Origin: Apoderus coryli
Taxonomy: Eukaryota > Arthropoda > Insecta > Coleoptera > Attelabidae
Assembly: GCA_911728435.2 (NCBI GenBank)
Contig: OU452213.1
Span: forward strand, 5,931,834-5,995,833
Direction of reading: 5' to 3'
Length of the DNA stretch: 64,000 bases
This document shows, piece after piece, positions 52,601-63,455 of the stretch; the first letter of the stretch is position 1, and every line of letters begins with the position of its first letter. The translations under genes and the position numbers were made by a program. The notes under the pieces were generated by a model, which was not told the DNA's origin, made no database searches, and saw nothing but the letters and a program-made list of their open reading frames with translations.

Positions 52601-54729
52601 TAATAATAATAACTTTATTGTCATTAAGAAAATTGTACAATCTTATAGACAAAGTCAATTCATAATACTTATATAAATAAAAACAAATTTCAATAATAGT
52701 ATCTAACATTCTACAAAGAACCAATAAAAATAAAAATGACAAACATTAAAAAATACACATACATACATTATATTAAGAACCAAAAAAAAACATAAAACAT
52801 ATGAGACCATAATTTTACCAGGTGTTTGTAAAATAATCCTGGAGGGAATAGAAAGCCTTCTCTAAAAGAACTCGCTTGACTCCTCCTCTAAATTTTTTAT
52901 AATTTTCCATCGCTGTCAATTGTGGTGGTAAATGATTATACATTTTTCGACTCTCATAAATAAGTGATTTCTTCAACAAAGTAGATCTCAGTATAGGCAA
53001 GTGCACCCTTTGAACCAATCTCGTGGGATAAGTATGACCAGGAGGAGCTAAGCCTGTGATATTTCTTACATTTTTGTGAATAAGGCAAACAGTCTCTAAG
53101 ATAAAAAGCGATGGAAGCGTGAGTATTCCGTTCTTTATAAATAACTGTCTACAGCTAACACTAGCATCAACTCCGGACAAGTAACGAACAGCCCGCTTTT
53201 GCAGTACGAAAATACTTTTAAAAAGAGTCTGGCTACAGGTACCCCAGAAAGCTATGCCATATCGCAGATGAGCCTCCACTAAAGAAAAATATACATTTCT
53301 AGCAACCCTCAATCCCATCGCCCATGACACAACCCTTAAAGCATAGCAGCCAGATGAAACCCTCTTATCCAATTGCTTAATATGTTCTTCAAATTTAAGC
53401 TTTAAGTCAATATGGACTCCCAAAAACTTGACACAATTTACCCTGCTTATGGGGTTACTTTCCAAAACTAAATCGCCAAATTCAAAATTGAAACATAAAA
53501 TATTTGTCTTTGTAAAATTAAATGAAAGGTAATTAGAATCACACCAATCCTTTACCTTTGCTAAATCACCTTGTATGAACTCTTTCACCACATCAACATT
53601 TTTATCATGCCACAGAAGTGTTGTGTCGTCCGCAAACAGTGTAAACTGTCCCCTTAGTTTAATATTTCGATATCTAACCAGCTGCCTACGGTTGGTCAAA
53701 TATGAGCGGAACCAGTTCAAAGGCTCTCCTCTAACACCATAAAATTCGAGCTTCCTAAGAAAAATATCGTGATCCACGCAATCAAATGCCTTGGAAAAGT
53801 CGCAAAATACTGCGGCAACAGCTCTACTGTTATTAAGCTGTGAATAAACATTTTCGAGAAAGGAGAATACAGCATCTGTTGTGCCTTTTGATGGCTGAAA
53901 ACCGAACTGTTGGGTCGTGATTATGTTGTTTACTTGGAGAAAATTGAGGAGTCGCTTCTTGACAAGTTTCTCGATTATCTTAGAGAAAGTCGACAGCAAT
54001 GATATTGGCCTGAAATTTGATGGATCATTGGTATCGCCACTCTTATATAATGGTATCACCATAGCGGTTTTAAGACAATCAGGAAATATACTTCTTAAAA
54101 ATGACATTTGAAATTGTAGTTTCGACGCAAGCAGACGTTTTTATAAATAATGACTTTTTCTTCTAAATCGACAGATAAAAAATTTTTCCTCGATATTTAG
54201 ATAAACCTTGTTTCAACTGTTCTTTTTCTACTTCCAAAAATCACCAAAAGCCGTACTAATTATAAGTACCAGACCCTGTACTATTGCTAAAAATTATTCA
54301 CCAATTAATAACTCAGTCAAAAGCATTGGCCCAAAATGGTTTACTTGCATCACATAGTCTAAATCATCATCAGTTCTCGATATCTTCGATACAAAAATAC
54401 CTGCATTATTTATTAACACATTCAGACATGGTTGGTTTGTTACAAAGTCGCTGGCAAACGACTTGATAGAACTTAACGATGCCAAATCCAAATACTTCGC
54501 AACAACATCCATGTTGCCCGTTGCATTAATAATTTTCCGTTTGGTTGAGCTAAGATCATGTTTGTCTGCGAGGAATATTTTCCAATTTTTAGCTGCTAAA
54601 TCTAAAGCTATATTATAGCCAATGCCTAAAATAACAGTATAACGATGAGTGGTAAAATATCCTGTACGTATTATACAATAACTCACCTTCTTTTGCGCCT
54701 GTAATAAGTGCTACTCGCCTTAATGACAT
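46602..54729 (-). CDS. SDR-B: short-chain dehydrogenase without membrane anchor
   Basis: Four exons: 54687-54729, 54302-54625, 51910-52223, 46602-46778 (858 nt, 285 residues, one frame). The first exon is tiny and codes MSLRRVALITGAKEG, so unlike SDR-A there is no N-terminal membrane segment. TGAKEGIG at 10-17 binds the cofactor; NNAGI at 87-91; IFISS holds the active-site Ser near 138; YYNSK gives catalytic Tyr166 and Lys170; VHPGMTNT follows. The C-terminus (NITGKYF, then an acidic stretch) is shorter than in SDR-A. Exon 2 has the same 324-nt length as in SDR-A and SDR-C, supporting common origin. Introns 2 and 3 (2.1 and 5.1 kb) are built of nested transposons. A cytosolic enzyme is inferred; substrate unknown. 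Confidence 0.88.
47778..49230 (-). mobile_element. Penelope-like element with 246-bp inverted ends
   Basis: The arms 47778-48023 and 48985-49230 are equal in length (246 bp) and differ at only a few bases. Between them is the 3' part of a Penelope ORF, cut at the RT domain exactly where the right arm begins (shared CCATATGG). Both arms contain a hammerhead-like core: CTGAAGA, a GCTGA/TCAGC stem, then GAAA (plus strand 49147-49176; minus strand 47832-47861). Inverted, 5'-truncated copies with terminal repeats are known for Penelope-like elements. Confidence 0.85.
47921..48997 (-). CDS. Penelope-like RT C-terminus plus GIY-YIG endonuclease
   Basis: An open frame of about 358 codons, truncated at its N-terminus by the arm junction. 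Residues 1-80: GSPVIANIFMENFED, then KRYVDDIFIIW, the RT catalytic motif with YVDD, and NNKLPFLDLLI. The middle has YRKPTHTDRYLNADSHHH, a Penelope signature, and a linker. Near residues 232-262, VPCSCGKEYIGETGRK and STRLKEHE form a GIY-YIG nuclease with the CxC that marks Penelope-type endonucleases. The Arg of TGRK and the downstream EHF/HK region are kept. The missing N-terminal half (fingers, motif A) makes it inactive as an RT. It reads into the left arm, where the stop lies. Confidence 0.9.
   Translation of the reverse strand: MPYGSPVIANIFMENFEDQAISSYPLKPKIWKRYVDDIFIIWPHGRDTIQDFLTHVNSIHSSIRLTMKIEENNKLPFLDLLISRKPDMTLGYSVYRKPTHTDRYLNADSHHHPRQKSSVINSLVHRAFSLSQPESLESELSHLTSVLLSNNYKLKDIQRSIRKYKSPISNRNNSSESQPPVAQVVLPYVQGTTDRISKILKNYNIKSRFTTCSKLSAYLRPIKDRIPLEASGVYTVPCSCGKEYIGETGRKVSTRLKEHERSVRLRNITSSALAEHFVETGHKILFQNSKLIVNTPFYYQRKIREAIEIFKQPINLNRDTGLYLSPIWHAVIKNPTPPLPTPTNHEATSKAQTDGTTI
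50200..51660 (+). mobile_element. Non-LTR RT fragment with ATT tail
   Basis: Begins within the RT palm: CLVLLDFSKAFDRVDHD (motif A), KCGVPQGSILGPMLF (motif B), YLYADHTQVY (motif C with the second Asp replaced by His). After a frame shift near 50630 comes the thumb (HCLTINPDKTQLLLLG, VVKSLGMLIDADLRF), then decayed C-terminal sequence to 51390. The 3' UTR ends in an ATT run at 51637-51657. The mutated YADD rules out activity. It lies inside the TA-flanked shell in SDR-B intron 3, antisense to the gene. Confidence 0.8.
52260..54278. mobile_element. Long-TIR element in SDR-B intron 2
   Basis: Ends CAGGGTCTGGTA...TTATAATTAGT at left and inverted at right. The left arm (52260-52512) and right arm (54105-54278) match again near their inner ends, sharing ATAAAAACGTCTGCTTG and CGAAACTACAATTTCAAATG, with a deletion in the right arm. 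Between the arms sits the non-LTR element at 52598-54107. It probably represents a foldback or MITE-type element later hit by the retroelement. Confidence 0.7.
52598..54107 (-). mobile_element. Non-LTR RT with in-frame loss of motif B
   Basis: A 430-codon open frame: SNFRPISLLSTFSKIIEK, AVFCDFSKAFDCVDHD (motif A), then YRNIKLRG joined directly to QFTLFADDTTLLW (motif C). The xGVPQGSxLGPxLF motif that should lie between is gone without loss of frame. Thumb and a full C-terminus follow (KMYNHLPPQLTAM, KAFYSLQDYF). The 3' UTR is short and ends in a TAA-type repeat at 52598-52618. The missing motif B would abolish template positioning, so an inactive enzyme is expected despite the open frame. Confidence 0.85.
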
Positions 54730-56829
54730 TGTCAAATTCGTAAGCTGAACTGAAAGAATCATCGGTTACTCACCTCACTTGCATTGATCCTTCAACAACA
54801 CATATCAGCTAGGCTAATGTGACATAATCACATCACCTCAATTTTTGTTGTAAAATGAACGTCAAAATTTTTACTGTCCATAAAGTATGTCAAGGATAAA
54901 CGTGTAACCATAGAATAAGAAAGCTACGCTAACCAGAAGTTTTACTTGACGATTTCGATGGGATTTTGTGTTCGTTCGCGCGATTTTGTGCGCAAGCTGT
55001 CGAATTGGGTAAAATTCCAATATGGACGAATATTAATGATTGTTTACATGCGTTTATTCCATTTTCTAAAAAGTTTTCAACGTTTTTCCATTTTTATTAG
55101 TTATTTGGTTATAAGATTTATTGAATTCTAGTTTTAAGAACAATAGTGTAATAGTGTTTATATAATTAACTGTTAGTGAAAGCATAGATTAATAATTGTG
55201 TACCTACATAAATCTTTGGTGTGGTGAAAGACAACAACAGCCACAAAACTGGAAAGTTGATAAGATATTTCAAAATTCCGAGTGATCCAATAAGGTATAT
55301 ATATATATACAAGAAACTTTTTTTAGCATTTTTTTTAACCACAAAACCACAATTCATGTAAAGTTGAATATTTGAAAGATATTATATTTCAAACAATAAA
55401 AAAATTAATTTAATTAGCCTTATTGTGCGGGGTATAGTGAGCGATCAAGGATCCAACTTTTTAGCTTTCTCACAGCAAAATGGGGTGCAACCAGAAAGAC
55501 CGTATTATATTTACCGCGCCCAAATTCCTTAAAAAATCGCCAAAGTATTCCAGAGGACATAATCAGGGTTTGTCAGACTGAGAGAAATGTTAAGGAAAAA
55601 TAAACTGTTGCCGTCGAGGCATGAGTCTCCAAATTTAATTGTAAAAGTAATATTTCTGTGACCTTTTTTTCATTTATCTTTTTCCTAAGACTCTTGATGA
55701 CAGGCTATATTTTTTTTTATTGTAGACAGCTATTTTTTATTTCTATTTAAATTATTCCATATTATTTTTTAATTTTGAACCCTTTTCCACTAATAAGGAA
55801 CGGATTGGTAAGCACGTTTTTATGATACATTTCATAGGTTATATTCTATCAAAGCTATAAATAACTAGGCAATATTTCTTCTATGTTTGGAAATATATTT
55901 TTTTAAAGTTTTTAACCCCTTTTTACACTATGCCATCTAATCTAATTTTATGGTTAATGTGTTAGGTTATACTCTATTAAACCAAAAATAAGTTGAAGTA
56001 TGAATTTTTTAACTTTTTAAACCCCTTAAATACGCCCAAGTTAATCAGCACCTGCATAATATCTTGTAGTATTTTTGTGCCAAATTTGTTAAGTGGTTTT
56101 TTAGTAATCGGGGATACAGACCGAGAGACATTTTTTTAAAACTACTTATTTACATATAAATGACTGAAAACACGTTTTTCCGGGGGAATTAAAAAAAATT
56201 CACGAAATAGACCCCATATACATATATTATATAAATATAATATGATATGGTGAGTAAAAAACATTCTAATTGACAACACATTTGCAAAAATTTCTAAATA
56301 ATGTTGTACAATGATGTCATTCTGTTTTGTTTAAATTGTTTATTGTTGATTTGTAGATATTTATGTAGCTATTGTTATGTTTTTATTATTAGTCATACGT
56401 ATTTTATACTTTTATTTTTGTACTTTTGGCTACCGACGGGTCTATGTACATGAGTACAAATGAGACAGAAATAAATATTATTATAATAAAGTTTTTTTAA
56501 ATTAAACATATTTTTTTTTATTGCGAAAGTTGCTCGAAAATATTCCGCTTATGTGAAATTGTGTACTATTTTAATTGTTACTACAGAATTTATTGCCCGC
56601 TTGTTTGATATTGTGAACAATACTATGATGCGCACAAAATCTGCGCGAGTTTCAAGAAATCCCATACAAATCAATGCTATTTACACGAAGATAAACTTCT
56701 GGTTGGCGAAGCTTACTTATTCTATGGTTTAACGTGAGTGAAAATTTCTGATAAAACAATTAATCGAATCATGTAAAGTAACAACATTAGAAAACATCGA
56801 CTAGGTATCTTTATTTCAATTTATTTAGT
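54730..56829. other. SDR-C to SDR-B intergenic region, no gene seen
   Basis: About 2.1 kb of AT-rich DNA which must hold the SDR-B promoter. Near 56420-56490 it resembles the 3' end of a retroelement (TACCGACGGGTCTATGTAC followed by AATAAATATTATTATAATAA). No coding exon supported. A minus-strand AATAAA at 56810-56815 sits just after the SDR-C stop and may be its poly(A) signal. Confidence 0.45.
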
Positions 56830-57796
56830 TTATTTTTTTAATATATAGTCGATTTTTTCCTTGTCTTTTAGTTGTACAAGTCGTTCGGATATTTCAAATA
56901 TTTCTTTGCAAAATTGATCATCTTTTAAATTCCAGTGGTCCCATATTACTTTGTTTTCATAAAATAATTTTCCACTAATGTTTTTCACATAGTCATCCAT
57001 GGCTATATAGAGAGCTGTTTGAACACCTTCTTCAGCTGTCTGAAATGAGGAACAAAAAAACTTTCAAGTGTTATTTACAAGAGGAATTATTGAGAACCAT
57101 CAACAGTGGAAGTCTTTATGCTATTTGGTACACCATAATGGCAATCGGCGAAACATAAACTAAGCTAAATATTAGTCCATTCAAAAAGAGAGAGTACAAA
57201 ATAGCATAAAGAAAGTGATCCCTAATCGCTATATTGCATACAGAATTCCTCTGCACGAAGTCAATTTTCGAAAACTGGACCGAAACAAGTGAGGCAAAGC
57301 TGTTCTAACTGAGTCTCGCTTCTGTCAGTCTTGCCATTGATGGTATATGTTGAATCCATCTTTAAAAATAATTGTGTTTACGACGCCTGGATGAAAACTA
57401 TTAAATGTCACTCCAGTATTTTTAAATTTCTCAGTAAACACCTTATTAGCTATCATTCCAGCTAGTTTTGATCTACCATACAGGCCAGTCGATAGTATTG
57501 TTATATTTTCCGGTTCAACATTTTGAAAGTTTGCTATCGTTAAATTTGGATTTCCAAAAGCTGCAGCTGATGATGTGTATATGACTCTTGATGGAGCTGA
57601 TTTTATTAGCAGTTCTACAAAAATAAAACATTTTCTTCATATTACACTGTCGAAATTGGCTTTACTCAAAAACGTGTGTAGATGACAGTTTTTGGACAAC
57701 TGTTACGCATTTTCGTGATTCTGCCAACTATTATTATACAGAGTGTTCCATTTAAAACATCATTTTTCTAGCGTGTTTGTAAGTTAACGAGCTCAC

Positions 57797-59345
57797 ATAC
57801 TGGGTGTACCAAACAGTTATCAAACCCATGGTTACATACGCCTCATTAGTATGGCGGCCAAAAGTTAATATTAAGCATACACAATGCCGTCTTCAAAAGT
57901 TGCAACGGCTTGCATGTTTAGGAATAACAGAGGCAATGCGAACTTGCCCCACACCAGCGATGGAAACGTTGCTGCATCTAATACCTTTGCCTGTCCTAGT
58001 CAAAAAAGAGGCAGCAATTAGCGCTCTGAAACTGGCACAGGTAATGGAATACAAATCTGGCGATCTAGAGGGACACATGGGAATCCTGAATCTAATATCT
58101 TTGGATTCAGGAAGAAAACTGTCGGACGCTTTGCCACGCAAACATGATTTTGAAATCCCATTTGAAGTGGTCATTGTAGACCGTCAAAATTGGCTAAATG
58201 GGGAACCACGATTCCCAGAAAACACATCCGTCTGGTATACGGTCGGTTTAAAAGGAATAGAAGGGAACACAGACATGGGAGTATACGGGCCAAATTGCAG
58301 ACTCTCTGAATCTCTCGGGAAAAGTCCCACTATATTCCAAGCAGAGATCAATGCTATTAATCGTTGTGCTCAAGAATGCCTGCAGAAAGGCATCCCGGAA
58401 CGGCAGATCAATATTATGTCAGACAGTCAAGCTGCGTTAAAAGCACTGAGGACTTACACCTTCACGTCAAAGCTAGCATGGGAATGCAAACAGACCCTAA
58501 AGCAACTGGCAGCTCAGGGGAAAAAGATTACTCTGACATGGGTGCCAGGACATGAAGGCATAGAGGGGAAAGAAGCGGCGGACCAACTTGCAAAAGAGGG
58601 CGCAAACGCTCCGTTCTGCGGCCCGGAACCCATCTTTGACCTTCCAAAAAGCCATATGAAGGAAAAACTTCGGAGATGGGAAAAGGAACAACTTAAGTCC
58701 TACTGGAGGAATACTCCAGGCCTAAGACAATCAAAAAGGTTTATCAAACCTTCAGAGGCCAACGCAGGGAAGCTTATCCAACTGGAGAGAAGCGACCTAA
58801 GGCGAATTACAGGTCTTTTTACGGGACACCACCCAGTGAAGTACCATCTCAAAAAGATGGGCCTAACCGAGGACGACACTTGTCGGTTTTGCGAAGACGC
58901 AACAGAGACAACAGAACACGTGCTCTGTGAATGCATGGCACTTTTCTGCAAAAGGCTAAAACACCTTGGAGGGGTGACCCTAACACCCGACGAGGCAAGG
59001 AATTTAGCCCCCAGAGAAATCATCAACTTTAGTAAAAGTGTGGGATAGCTGGGCAATTCATAGATTAGAGTCATTCACAAAAGATCTTCTGCAGGTCGAA
59101 GTGAGGGGAGGCCAAACCGCCTAAACGACTCCGAAAAACAATCTACAAGCTTCCCGGGCGTCCATCCACCTCGGTAGCCAGACCTAAGTTCTCTACTTGA
59201 AGCTTGAGTGGCAAAAAATCTGCGCTTAATTAAGCTTCTTGGTGAGAAAATGATCCTTGAGATCGAAAAGTTAATCGCACCAAGTGACAACCTTAGTTTG
59301 AAGAAATATGAGCATTGTCTAGACCAACGCAGAGCATTTTTCCTT
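57797..59345 (+). mobile_element. RNase H-bearing non-LTR 3' fragment
   Basis: A 414-codon open frame holding the end of an ORF2: post-RT region (YQTVIKPMVTYASLVW), an RNase H domain at about residues 140-275, and a C-terminal zinc knuckle (CRFCEDATETTEHVLCEC). In RNase H the Glu (FQAEINAI), middle Asp (IMSDSQAALKAL) and last Asp (WVPGHEGIEGKEAADQLAKE) are present, but the first Asp of the usual YTDGS reads YTVGL. RNase H with this tail is found in I/R1/LOA-type elements. The RT is missing, so it is 5'-truncated. It lies in SDR-C intron 2 on the opposite strand; the tail end is uncertain. Confidence 0.85.
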
Positions 59346-59935
59346 GGTTAAGTACTGGCAGCTTAAGAATTAATTCTAACAAACTATAATAAACAATCTA
59401 ATAAGTTAACGACAGAAATTAAGTTCTGGTTCACCCTGTTATTTAAACTAAGATATGCTTAGAGGCATAACTCCAATTTCAAATTGAGAAGAAATCGAAA
59501 ATTGTTTGATTTGAAATAGCGAAGTTGCCATCAGTTTAGAGTAGATATGGACCAACAATGTTTCAACTATAGATCATGGTCCTTTATTACGCCATCCACC
59601 GTGGAAAACCCGGTATATACAGAGAAAATAACATCAGAAATCAGTTAGCAAATAAAATAAAAGAGTTGGATATTTTTTAACTTTTTATATTAATTTGTCA
59701 ATGAAACATTATTTCTTCTGAAGAAATATTTTCGATAAATAAAGGAAATTCCTTGTGCCTGAAGTTCCTTTTACAAAATTAATTGGAGTTAGGTGAGAAA
59801 TGTAACTTTAAAATGCATTATTTTTGTCAGTTTGCCGTTTCTTTTGCAACCAACCAAAAGGCAATGAAATGAGTGGGAGGTGATCAGTTTAGCTGAGCTG
59901 ACGCGTCTATTATTATTATTATTATTATTACTAAC
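59346..59935. other. Intronic spacer before SDR-C exon 2
   Basis: No coding exon recognised. It ends in an ATT microsatellite (59909-59930) immediately next to the exon 2 donor, which may be the tail of a lost retroelement. Confidence 0.45.
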
Positions 59936-60259
59936 CTGCTAATAAATGTGTCATCAAAAAATGACTGAAATAATTGACTTGCATGATCAATACCAGCCCA
60001 TCTTCAGTTTTATCAAATTTCGTGGTAGCAATTCCAGCATTATTAAACAAAATATCTAAACGTTTTTCGCTGGCGATTATTTCTTTAGCGCATTGCCGTA
60101 CTGATTTGAATGATGAACAATCGCAGATCTTCCAAGAAATTTTTGGATTGTCAGTTTCTTTACAAATAGCATCCACCTCTTCTGTACAGTCGAATTTATC
60201 GAGAATAATCACTTTACATCCACGTGATGCCAAGTCGCGAGCCATTTCATATCCGATAC

Positions 60260-61845
60260 CTAGAAAATAATCACTCCAATGAAGTTTTAATTAATTTGTT
60301 TATTATTCATAAGCTAATTGACAAATTTATAGAAATAACATGAAAGCTAAATGTCACTGAAATTAGGAGAGCCACAAATCTATCTGACCTTACCAACGGT
60401 CGTCATTTTAAAAGTTTATGATAAATTTTTTACTTTTTTTTTATGTTATTTCTAAAAATTTGTCAATTTGCCCATGAACCAATTACTTACAGCTTCATTT
60501 AAGTGATTATTTTTTCTATTTTCCTACACATAAACAACACTAAATGTTAAATTACAATTTTTCATGACGTTAATTTAATTTAATTTAATTCATGGCTATA
60601 CCTAATTAAAATATAGCAAAATAATCCAAATTTTTATACAAACTTGTTTTTATTTCAGAAACCATACAGTTTGGAAGCAAATTAGATTGTATTTCAGAAT
60701 ATTTGATAATATACAAGGTGTGCCCTTTGAGAAAATTGACTTATGCCTATTTTTAGTTGTAGAGCAGACTACAGTAATTTTCGACCACCCTGTTAGATTG
60801 GGTTCACCTGAGTAACCACTTAAATTTTTCCCACAATTTCTAAGGTACCATCAACCAGCAATCACCCTGTATGTGCAGAGCCTTTCGAAAAAAAGGCTTT
60901 TGCAATGCTGGTTCCGGAGTTGTTTTAACATATTATTTTTCCAATCATCCACTTTCTTTCTATTTTTCATTCAATTTATCTAGGCTACCTGTAATTATAC
61001 ATTGAAATTAGAAAATAAATATCTATTCATATTTAGTGCGTTAAACATGAGTCATAATTAGTAATTTCGGACAGAAGTAGACACGATATTTGAATTTTAC
61101 CATAAACTTTCCCAAAAAAAAACCTGAGATACTTACTTTTCTTATATTCATCTTCAAAACACAACACACTCATCTCACTAACGCAACATGTACTAGCGTA
61201 CACTTACACTGTTTTTTATGATGATCAGCAGCACGAGTTGTAAGTTGCAAGACAAACAACAGTTCATAATAAAATGAGTGGGTCACATCGGCCCTGGAGT
61301 AGATAGGTACTTCCCCAGAAATAAAGCGAACAGCGATTTTATACAAATAATAATATTCCCGTTCGCGTTTAGGTAATGCATAGAATAAAGCGAGAAAGTA
61401 AGTAAGATGAATAAGATCCCTCAGTACTTGACCTTTTCCAAGATATTGTTTATCTCGAAATAATAATTTTGGCACACATTCCTCATTTCAAGTCTTCAAT
61501 AATTATTATGGATATGCTTACGTTGTATAAACCTGGCGAAACATGAAAAATGAAAAACAAGCACAAAAAGTAAGTGAATTCAATCGGAGAGAAGAAATAT
61601 TGACAATAAAACTATGAAGCGTTATTTTTAAGGACTTGTAGCTCTTTTGAAAAGGGCTATGAAATCATCTGCTGTCGTTTGTCAGTTCAGTCACCCTCTG
61701 ATTGAATTTAGGTACTTTCTTTGCTTGTTCTTCAAGTAGCGTGCGAGAGGAGTTGATAATTGGCAACCATCGGCACACAAATATAAAGTAACAAACTTCT
61801 ATTTTTGAATTCGGTTTAAGACAGTTTTATCAAATTTTTCCTTAC
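60260..61845. other. SDR-C intron 1, no gene seen
   Basis: AT-rich intron. A 101-codon minus-strand frame at 61170-61475 is open but shows no domain I recognise and no splice context. Short transposon-end-like words (ACCCTGT) occur near 60790 and 60870 without clear partners. Confidence 0.4.
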
Positions 61846-62237
61846 CAGTTTTTCCTCCGGTGATAACAGCAGTTTTGCCAATCAAACATTTCTTACTAGG
61901 GTTTCTGGCATAAGTTAAACCAATAAAAAATTTGAACACAATAACAATTATAGAAAACGTTAATAATAGGTGGACGAACATGATATTATAATAAGTTTTG
62001 TTGTCGACTGTGCATATCATAATATTAATTAATGTTTTATATTACAATTTCTAATAGTTAATAAGTATATAGAAACAGGGATTAAAGATCGGTGGTAATT
62101 AAGTCTAACATACCGAATGGCTCATTTAAAAGTGCCAACCACGAAAACCTACTCTGAATTTTTATTCGGAAAACCCTTGATCACGTAGATTTTACGATTC
62201 TCTTTTTAAGACTGCGAAGAATTTCCTGATATATTTT

Positions 62238-63288
62238 GATATTTATTTATTTATTTATTTAGATTACATCTACCCAGACAGAAACACATCCAATTACAGG
62301 GCAGGTACATTACAAAACGATAAAATTAACATAACTATACGTTTCAAAATTATAAATAATACAAATATAACAATCGCAAAAAATAGTCAAAATAAGAATG
62401 GTTTAACAACAAATATTTATCTAAAAAACACTTTTTTAATATAAGATATGGTATGAAAAAACACAACAATATCGTTACTCACCGAGTCACAAACAGAACA
62501 CATCTCAAACAATGGCGAAAAGAGCAACAAGTTGGTACGTGCGGTAGCCAAGTAAAAGCTAGAACCATAATTACGCCTTCTGGTATGTGGAGCATAAAAA
62601 GGTATCATCGAAAGTAGGTCTTGAATAGGAACAGGAGTGAGGCATATTCTCTACGCTTATCAAGAGGTACAAAATTAAAACGACCCAGAAGTTCATCATG
62701 GGGAAATCCCATGGTTGGATACACTCCGTCACACTTAAACCACAAATATTTCACAAATCTTCACTCAATCCTCTCTAAGCTATTCGAGTGCAACGCATAA
62801 CCAGGACTCCACACAACAGACGCATATTCCAATTTCGATCTAACGAAGGAATTATACAGTAAAATAAGAGTTTTAGGTGGCACAAAATGCTTTGTATTTC
62901 TCATAACAAAACCCAGACTCTTATAGGAAGACGGAACCACATCATTCACATGCCCCACAAAACGAAGTTTAGCGTCAAAGAGCACCCCCAGATCCTTAAC
63001 CTCATCGTATATTTTAAGCGGAACAGAGTCAATGTTATACACAAATTTTATTGGATTTACCTTACGAGTAAAAGTTACAGAACAACACTTATCCAAATTA
63101 AGGGCAAGCCTGTTTTGAATGCAGCAGTCAAGCAGGACATTCAGATCATTCTGCAATTGAAGCCAGTCAGAAGTTGAGGTAATCAGTGAATAAACCTTAA
63201 AATCATCAGCAAAGAGTAGGGAGCGACATTTCACGCCATTAACAATGTCATTAATAAAACACATAATAAATATTAATTTGAAAATCAA
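62238..63288 (-). mobile_element. Jockey/CR1-group non-LTR fragment
   Basis: The frame 63288-62761 starts inside the RT (FINDIVNG, LLFADDFKVYSL with intact FADD) and continues through the thumb (CIQNRLALNLDKCCSV, VKDLGVLFDAKLRF) to YNSFVRSKLEYASVVW. After a stop at 62761 the C-terminus continues, broken, to about 62450. The end is a TTTA repeat at 62238-62262 (TAAA on its own strand). It is 5'-truncated before motif B. It lies upstream of SDR-C, in the same orientation. Confidence 0.75.
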
Positions 63289-63379
63289 ATAAACTCATGA
63301 AACTTGAATTCATTTGAATATTTCCAAAATATTTCATCTCCGTATGAATTTTGGAAATACTTGAAGATGACTATCAGAT

Positions 63380-63455
63380 TCCAGAGAATGACATGTTTTT
63401 CCAACAGGCTGGTGCTTCACCATATAAATATTATGTAACATTTTCTAGAACACTG
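63380..63455 (+). pseudogene. Possible mariner transposase scrap
   Basis: A short frame reads PENDMFFQQAGASPYKYY, similar to the FQQDGAPPH region around the second catalytic Asp of mariner-like transposases, here with Ala in place of Asp. A stop follows within 20 codons. Too short for certainty. Confidence 0.35.

Larger units (their letters stand above)
56830..61981 (-). pseudogene. SDR-C: SDR paralogue with damaged exon 3
   Basis: Exons: 61846-61981 (membrane anchor and TGGKTG), 59936-60259 (GIGYEMARDLASRG, NNAGIATTKF), about 57325-57614, and 56830-57039 (NISGKLFYENKVIWDHW). Exons 1, 2 and 4 have intact frames and good splice sites and are very close to SDR-A. Exon 3 keeps the catalytic YGRSK and FHPGVVN, but then diverges from SDR-A and hits a TGA at 57325-57327 before any donor; the last ~35 codons and the donor are replaced by unrelated sequence. 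A truncated product of about 250 residues could still be made, so loss of function is likely, not proven. Intron 2 holds an RNase H retroelement fragment. Confidence 0.75.

Noticed and set aside
57325..57614. Cryptic donor rescuing SDR-C exon 3 at GTCGTAAAC
   Set aside because: Using it would drop about 30 conserved residues and leave the substrate-loop region missing; no sequence evidence favours it over pseudogenisation.
61170..61475. 101-codon minus-strand frame in SDR-C intron 1
   Set aside because: No recognisable domain, no splice or promoter context, and a composition like other chance frames nearby. It could be a decayed repeat, but I cannot support it.
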